Assembly: GCF_030253575.1 (NCBI RefSeq)
Contig: NC_080569.1
Location: forward strand, 5,333,501 to 5,397,500
Direction: 5' to 3'
DNA length: 64,000 nt
DNA from: Rhododendron vialii
Lineage: Eukaryota > Streptophyta > Magnoliopsida > Ericales > Ericaceae
Part shown: piece after piece, positions 58,184 through 64,000 of the stretch
Layout of the letters: every line of letters begins with the position of its first letter
How positions within the stretch are numbered: position 1 is the first letter of the stretch
Program-made: the position numbers and the translations under genes
The notes under the pieces: generated by a model
Told to the model about the DNA's origin: nothing
The model's database searches: none
Seen by the model: the letters and a program-made list of their open reading frames with translations, nothing else

Positions 58184-59039
58184 CAAAGGTCAAAATTAAG
58201 TGAGTACAGAAACAATGAAACATTCACTAGACAGAAAAAGAAAGATTTGGAAAGAAGATCTATGATCCGTCATGCGTTATTTGTTCATTTTTTCTCGACA
58301 TGACCAACTGTTGGGATCGTGGAAATGTGGAGGGATTTTACCAAGGGAAAGCAAAATGATCAAGAAACCAAAGAAATAAATTTAGCTTCTTGACTTCATT
58401 ATCTTTTTCCTTTTTGTTTCACTCCAATCGTAGCACATGTTGTATATATCCATGAAACAAAACAATCTGTTCTTTCCAAGAAAACACCAAGATTAATGTA
58501 GCTGTGATAAAGCTTCTCTAGGGCTTTCTCAATGATTTCAATCAGTGAATCCACGCACACAAAACACCTGATTTTCCTGAGCTAGTACATGCCCTGTAGC
58601 CCTCGAACATTGAGCAAACCAATGAACTGAGGAATTTTACCATTCCAATGTCAAAGATGCAAGAAAATAGAAGAAATAAGAATTGAGAAAAAAGAAAAGG
58701 AAAAATACCCACCACCACCCGTACATGCATTCTAACCCGTGAACGTGCAACAAACTCAATCAATGAATTCTATCATTCCACTGTCATAGATGGTAGAATA
58801 CAGGTAGAAATAGAAGGTTGAGAACTTGAGAACCCTAGAATCTATATGGCCGCAAGAAAACAGAAGAATTGAAAAGAAAAACCCACTGATAACGCCAATA
58901 AACTACCAATGCACTTTCCAAGCAAGTAAAAACATAACATTGGTACGACATATATGCATATCAATTATCAAAGTGTCCGTGGATGTATAAAACCTCAAAT
59001 ACCATGAGTTTTCTTGGAAAAGAACTATCCGGTGCTTAC

Positions 59040-59171
59040 CCCAACTCTAATTCTTCTTCAGATTCCTCCACATTCAAAATGTCAAGCCTTCCTGTACGAT
59101 GAATACGATGCATGTCCTTCTAAAGACTCCTTCCCTTCTCTGCATGTAGCAATGCCTCTGATGTCAGACAT
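59040..59171 (-). pseudogene. G13 first exon (E1a) with truncated promoter
   Basis: MSDIRGIATCREGKESLEGH then a stop, from the same 34-bp deletion as G12. (GA)n at 59208-59245 and GGGTATATCC follow, but everything further upstream (AACGGTTA and the inverted repeat) is missing. Confidence 0.65.
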
Positions 59172-59203
59172 TTTTTCTTGATGCTTTCTTGAATAAGCTA
59201 ATT

Positions 59204-59245
<42 letters not shown>

Positions 59246-59247
<2 letters not shown>

Positions 59248-60602
59248 CTTTGTTCTTTGGAGTGGGTTGGGTATATCCTAACCGGGTTTTTTTTTTTTTT
59301 TTTTTTCTATAAGCACCAAAAAAAAGAAAAGCCCAGTCTATGACGAAATCTATTTAATCTCCCATAAATCCCTCAATTCAGGAACGAAGGCGGACTGTAA
59401 ATAATCCAAACCTTTTCAATTCTTCATCAGTTCGCTTCTTCTTCTTTTTGTTGCTTTTCTCTTCTGGCACATAAAGCCCTTCTTCTTTACCGTCGTGTTG
59501 AATTCCACAGTAGGGAGAAGCCTCTCCGGCGCCACAAGCTGGCCTATTTCGGCGACGGTCGGCAGTCTACCCGGTGACATTTTGCTTCCAACGAAAACCC
59601 TAATATCGTCAATTTCGAACGTTGGGCACTAGAGAGAGAGAGAGAATCGTAGCTCGAATAACTCGGGTTTTATATGCCAAAGTATGGTCGCGTTTGCAAA
59701 GCGCGAGTTCTTGGCTACTCACACTTCACAATTTGAACGTGCGAAGTGTGTTTAACACAGTCATGCAACATTGGTAATCAAATATGAACTTGTTTCAGGT
59801 TTATTTAAACGATCTGAATCGTTCATGTTGTAAAACTTACCAAGAACTCTAAACATGGTGAAATTAATTGTATTAGGAAACGAAGAAGTATCTCATCGCG
59901 AAGTAAAATAAAGCTATTACGTTTATAATGATGGGTTAGGTTACATTGAACCAAATCCAAAATCCAAAATAAACGATCACACACGGAGTCAGAAGACCAA
60001 TGACCTTAAGTCCTTAATGATGATGTCCAATACACCACTTCAAGATGCGAAATTAGATTCTCAGTAGTCAATCAAAAATTTGTGAAATCTATTTCGTTTT
60101 TTCCATGATCTAAATCATTCACATTGTGTAAATCATTGGAATGTTTGTTCTAGTGAAAATTGGTGGTGATAAAATGCAAACAAGTATCTCATCAGGAGGA
60201 ATTAGAAGGGATCTAGGCTTATATTCTTGAGATTGGCCACACTGAATCAGACCCGAGATACTCGACGACCTTCACGACGATGTTGTTTTTATTACTCGCT
60301 GGCTCGAGGATGGAACACTCGACGCGTGTTGTGATCGACAAGAAGTTTGGAGTTTTTGGACTTTCCACCCGAGGGCTCTCGGGATTAGTTAAAGTATATG
60401 TAATATAGGCGTAACCAGACGCCCAGGTTACGAAACAAAGAAAAGCACCCGCACTGCAACATGGTTATGAATTTTTGTTTCTAATAGTAGTTTGTATATC
60501 TATAAAATGGTGACAAATTAAATGGCTGCTTGATTCCTATTTCCCTTTTTTTTAGTTCTTCGTGACATTTGGTGATGTGGGTTGTTGGGCATGGTGAATG
60601 TT
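59246..60602. other. Intergenic in the second S-gag-R copy
   Basis: Pairs with 44.0-45.6 kb. Contains a basic-exon copy with ATG at 59580 (MSPGRLPTVAEIGQ...VEFNTTVKKKGF), which ends at a stop after SELMKN. Confidence 0.5.
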
Positions 60603-61451
60603 TCATTCTTGATTTTGGAGTAATATGATTTTTTTTAAAACTATTTTGGCATTATCATTACTCGTTCTTTTTTTTGGGTCTAGTTTGGCAGATGACTGAA
60701 TGTTTGCCGCAACTGTCACTGTCATAACTGGAATTATTTCCTCTTCCACCTTGTCGATGTTGTGAGTGGCCGTTGGCATTGCGGCCGTTTTGTCTGGACT
60801 TTGCAAAACCTTTGCCTTTGGAACTGAAAAAATCTTGGCCCTGAAAAAAAAATTGGTCTTGTTTTTGGCATTATTTTTCTGTCTGGAAAAGGCTATATTT
60901 TGCTGAGCCTCAACTTGAATATCAGAATCGTAGAGACCCGTTTGAGTCTCATAGCTTGGAAGGAGTGGAATCAGAACATTGAACGATGGCATTGGAGGTT
61001 TCAACATTGTGGTTGTGAAAGACTCGTATCGAGGTGGCCCAAGACCTTGAAGTAACCAAAAACTCTTGGTTCTATCATTTGCCGGACAGCCTATTGCACA
61101 TAAGTCATCACAACAAAAGCTTTTGAACTTGCTCAAATAGTCATTGAGTGAAGAGAAATCTTGCCTTTTTGGCATTTGGCATTGTTGAGTTTCTTGTGAG
61201 TTTCGGGCAAAAAAATTCTCTAAAGTAACCCGTACCTCTGCGGAGCTGCTTAAACCCACCACCGTGCCAAGAACTTCCTCTGAGATAGATCCGGCAATCC
61301 AGCCACGAATCAATCGATCAGACGTCCTCCATAACACAAAGTCAGGATTCGGCATCTCCTCCTTGCCACCATCCGTTGATTTCTCCGGTGCAGAGATGAT
61401 TGGTGCAGGAACCGAGTACTCGCCATCCACAAAGGTGGAGAGGGATGCCAT
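60603..61451 (-). pseudogene. Ty1/copia gag remnant, copy 2
   Basis: Starts MASLSTFVDGEYSVPAP at 61451. The capsid part is intact: LWRTSDRLIRGWIAGSISEE, SLNDYLSKFKSFCCDDL, FWLLQGLGPPRYESF, as in UBN2-type copia Gag. After about residue 200, at an A/T homopolymer near 60845, the true frame is lost. In the neighbouring frame a Gly/Arg/Gln/Asn-rich stretch and a partial zinc-knuckle (CGKHSVICQT) can be read. No protease, integrase or RT follows, and no TGGTATCAGAGC-type primer site lies upstream. Confidence 0.8.
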
Positions 61452-61620
61452 AGGTGCAAAAGAAAAATGAATCGAAGGCAAGTATTTTAGAGTAAAATTC
61501 TCTCTCACGAATATGGAGAGATTGTATTGCTTTTATACAATGGTACAAAAGCACAAATATATACAAAAGGAGATTAAAGGACAACTATAGCTATCAGATA
61601 GTCCTAGCCTTGATCCAATT
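61452..61620 (-). mobile_element. LTR-like leader upstream of gag remnant
   Basis: On the minus strand a TGTATATATTTGTGCTTTTG-type stretch followed by AAGCAATACAATC resembles the R/U5 end of copia LTRs. A matching copy lies at 46273-46440. No second LTR is recognisable. Confidence 0.4.
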
Positions 61621-61633
61621 CTTTATCATGTTT

Positions 61634-61818
61634 AGTGCCGAGCGGGTACCACGTGGTGCCTGTATCCGAGCCGTCTATTTCGATTTTGGACCGCTCAGAT
61701 TTAGAGAGAGCAAGAGGAGAGAGAGTGTTTCAATCTGGGCCATTCAATACACTTTTGGACGGCCCGAATGTGTTGCTCGGGTACCACATCGGCCGGGTGA
61801 TGTGTACCCACCCGGCAC
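61634..61818. mobile_element. MITE with G-box-bearing inverted termini, copy 2
   Basis: GTGCCGAGCGGGTACCACGTG at the left and TGTGTACCCACCCGGCAC at the right. Paralogue of the element at 46463-46669. Confidence 0.65.
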
Positions 61819-62857
61819 CCAAAAATTTCTCTATTCTTTGGGGCTTGTAAATGTTTCGCAAACAACCACAAACTGTTGTAAATCCTAAAAATGGGTTAAA
61901 AAAAATAGTTTTCTTCCTAGGTTTTGAACCACCACTAAAAAATGGCGAATTTGTGATGGAATTTATTAATTTTCCCTGAAATCCCTCACTTCGTAAATAC
62001 AGGTTAAACAGCACGTATGAAAAAATTTCAGATTACTGAACATGAGGTGATTCAATTTCAGCGCCAGAAGAATCCGTATGTATGCAGCGGTCGACATCCT
62101 GCTCGATGGCATTGTGATACCAACAAAACCCTTTAAAATCAAATCTCGCAATAGGCTGTAACAAGAGTGAGTTTAGAGTAACCGGACCAAACCAACCTTA
62201 TGTCCCAATCAATTGGGGTCGGCTTAGAGTGAGTTCAGAGTGCGGATCAAAAAGAAAAAAAAAAGTTAGAGAAATTAATTTTTAGTACTCCATTAATACT
62301 TCATACTTTACTAAAATCAAATCTCGCAATAGGCTGTAACATGGTGGTGGAGGGTTGGGTGGCGGACGGTGGTTGGTGACTTGAAAAAAAATTATACTTG
62401 CGGTGAGAACTGCACGGGTAACGAAAAAGAGGACAAAGAAAATGAGATGGAGGAAGTATTGGTTAGCAACTTATTTAGCGTCTCTATACTTTCCGTTTAA
62501 ATTATCAACTTATAAAAGCTCGATAAGTCTTGTTGGTGCATTCACGCCTTCCAGTCATAAGACATTGGACTCAAATTTGGCATTTTGAGACCCCTAAAAC
62601 TCATTGCATTAGCTTTTATAATTTCAGTGTTGTCTACTAAATTTCAGAAACAAAAAGTTTAAAAAGAAGAAGAAATAAACCAAAACCCACAACAGAAATC
62701 ATTGATCATTATCATTGAATGGGCAAGGAAGCTAGCTAGCTAGTGTGTAATGTTCATTCTAATTCCTACTGGCTTCAGACAGTCTCATTCAATGACTATT
62801 ATTAATTCCTTAACTACTTGATCGAAGTCACCACTGCTGCTCCTGATACTTTCTTGA
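61819..62857. other. Intergenic, 3' flank of G14
   Basis: Pairs with 46.67-48.0 kb. Lacks the second copy of the internal 150-bp block found at 47.73 kb. No gene supported. Confidence 0.5.
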
Positions 62858-63854
62858 TCATGATTCCTCCGTCCTTGCATTGCTTTTCTTCAATGCCATA
62901 CAGCAACCTCCAAGACCAAATTTCCACCACTTGCGGCCACCGCTGCGACGCCCTCCTTCAACATGACCCTGTCCGTTGCCGCTTCTATCTGCTCCATCAC
63001 CCTCTCTGTTGTAACCGCCTCGATCTGTGTTATCATTTACTGCTGCAGTCCCTGATTCAGTCGGATCACCACGTTCTGTCACGAATCCAATGAGAAAGTG
63101 ACGCGAGTTCATAGAAGGCTGCAGGTCAGCTTTGTAAAACCCAATTGTATCTCCTTCTCCCAAATTGCGCTCAGTGATGAATTCCTCCATCATAAGCTGG
63201 AAAATACCCTCAGTGATGAATTCCTCCATCATAAGCCGGAAAATACCTCGACAGCACACAATCTTAACGCAATGCTGACGGTTTCGATCATCAGTAAAAT
63301 AAAGCCTCTCCATGTGATGTGTTTCAGCTGCTGGGATTCCAACTGCAGGGAAATGATTGCTGACTTCTTCCGCTGGAATGAAGAGACTTTTGCGCTGGAT
63401 GCCCTCATTGGTCAACGGCAGCTGAAACAGCAAATTCTCAGGATTGAATTCATGGATGATCTCAGCATAGCTTCTTTTGACAATTTCAAACAGGAAACGG
63501 TCGTTATCACAAACCGGGGAAGGTTTGTAGAAACGAATCACATCCCCAACTTCCAAATGGTACAACGTAACAAACATCTGCCAAATGCCATCCACGACGA
63601 AGCAACACTCAGACTTATCATAGGTCAGAAACATAAGCCAATCGGTGATTCGAGCTGGGTCTGAGATATGCTGCATACGTATCTTCTCCTTGTAAGTTTG
63701 ACGACCGGCTAGAGAAGGGAAATATTGCAATGCTGCTTCCACAGGAATTAGGAGCCTGCCTCGAGTAACATCGCCCTGAGTCACCAACACTTCAAAGATA
63801 AAAAATACCATCTTATCACCGACTTTGGTTGGTGAGCCAGAAAACAATAAAGAT
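62858..63854 (-). CDS. G14 (R-type): two-B3-domain exon, first exon outside window
   Basis: Acceptor CTTATGCAG/ATCTTT. Length fits a phase-2 entry. B3-1: FIFEVLVTQGDV, RLLIPVEAALQYFPS, WLMFLTYDKSECCF, VGDVIRFYKPSP, FLFEIV. B3-2: LLFQLPLTNEGI, EEVSNHFPAVG, MERLYFTDDRNRQHC, then GIF(R/Q)LMMEEFITE twice, NLGEGDTIGFYKAD, SRHFLIGF. The 13-residue repeat comes from an exact 39-bp tandem duplication (63170-63208, 63209-63247). The tail ends KWWKFGLGGCC..KKSNARTEES. It is the best template for what G9 looked like before the copia segment. Confidence 0.9.
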
Positions 63855-64000
63855 CTGCATAAGAGAAGAAGAAAAGCGAGTGAGCCCATTGACCATGGTA
63901 ATCGGCAGAACAATGCAGCTTAGCTTAAAACACATCCAGGCTAAATTTAAGTGATGACAGAAACCATGAAATATTCACTAGACCTCCTGTCTACTGATCT

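Overview
This window is nuclear DNA from a flowering plant, probably a eudicot; I cannot name the genus. It is intron-containing and AT-rich between genes, full of MITE/hAT/Ty1-copia debris and long (GA)n tracts, and its genes encode the plant-specific B3 DNA-binding fold. Nearly all of it is one head-to-tail array of B3 genes, all on the minus strand, so 5' ends lie at higher coordinates. I count 14 B3 loci: about ten look usable and at least three to four are decayed.

Gene layout (my numbering, left to right). G1 (1.1-3.4 kb) is a frameshifted two-B3 gene carrying a MYB-CC-type coiled-coil segment between its B3 domains. G2 (7.9-9.8 kb) has four B3 domains in one exon. G3 and G4 (12.2-16.4 kb) are two-B3 exons ending in an IFG(V/Q)DI motif, with only one first exon visible for both. 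G5 (17.4-19.1 kb) is two-B3 with a Gly/Lys/Arg tail. 'Q-type' genes: G6 (20.7-22.4 kb), pseudogene G7 (24.7-26.3 kb), G8 (33.1-34.7 kb). 'R-type': G9 (37.4-39.8 kb, with a copia protease fragment in frame), G11 (48.0-51.1 kb), G14 (62.9 kb to beyond the window). 'S-type': pseudogene G10 (40.9-43.8 kb), G12 (52.3-55.3 kb), pseudogene G13 (56.3-59.2 kb). The segment S10-gag-R11 (about 41-49 kb) is duplicated as S13-gag-R14 (about 56-64 kb).

Common architecture: promoter block (inverted repeat ATAAGT-N6-ACTTAT, an AACGGTTA core, often a TATA box), a (GA/CT)n 5' leader, then an ATG preceded by CAAGAAA. A short first exon encodes an acidic/Ser-rich tail-like segment (many begin MSDNRGIGT or MSENRGIGT). 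One phase-2 intron follows, then one long exon with all B3 domains and a Gly/Asp/Arg tail that in Q/R/S genes ends around WWKFGFGGCC..KSNARTEES. The phase-2 junction works for every intact gene whose first exon I could find, which is strong internal support for the models. B3 proteins are nuclear transcription factors; targets and expression here are unknown.

The left 7 kb also holds a 1.6-1.8 kb GTGGTG-rich tandem duplication. Between 26.4 and 31.6 kb the array is interrupted by gene-poor sequence. No rRNA, CRISPR or convincing tRNA was recognised by eye.
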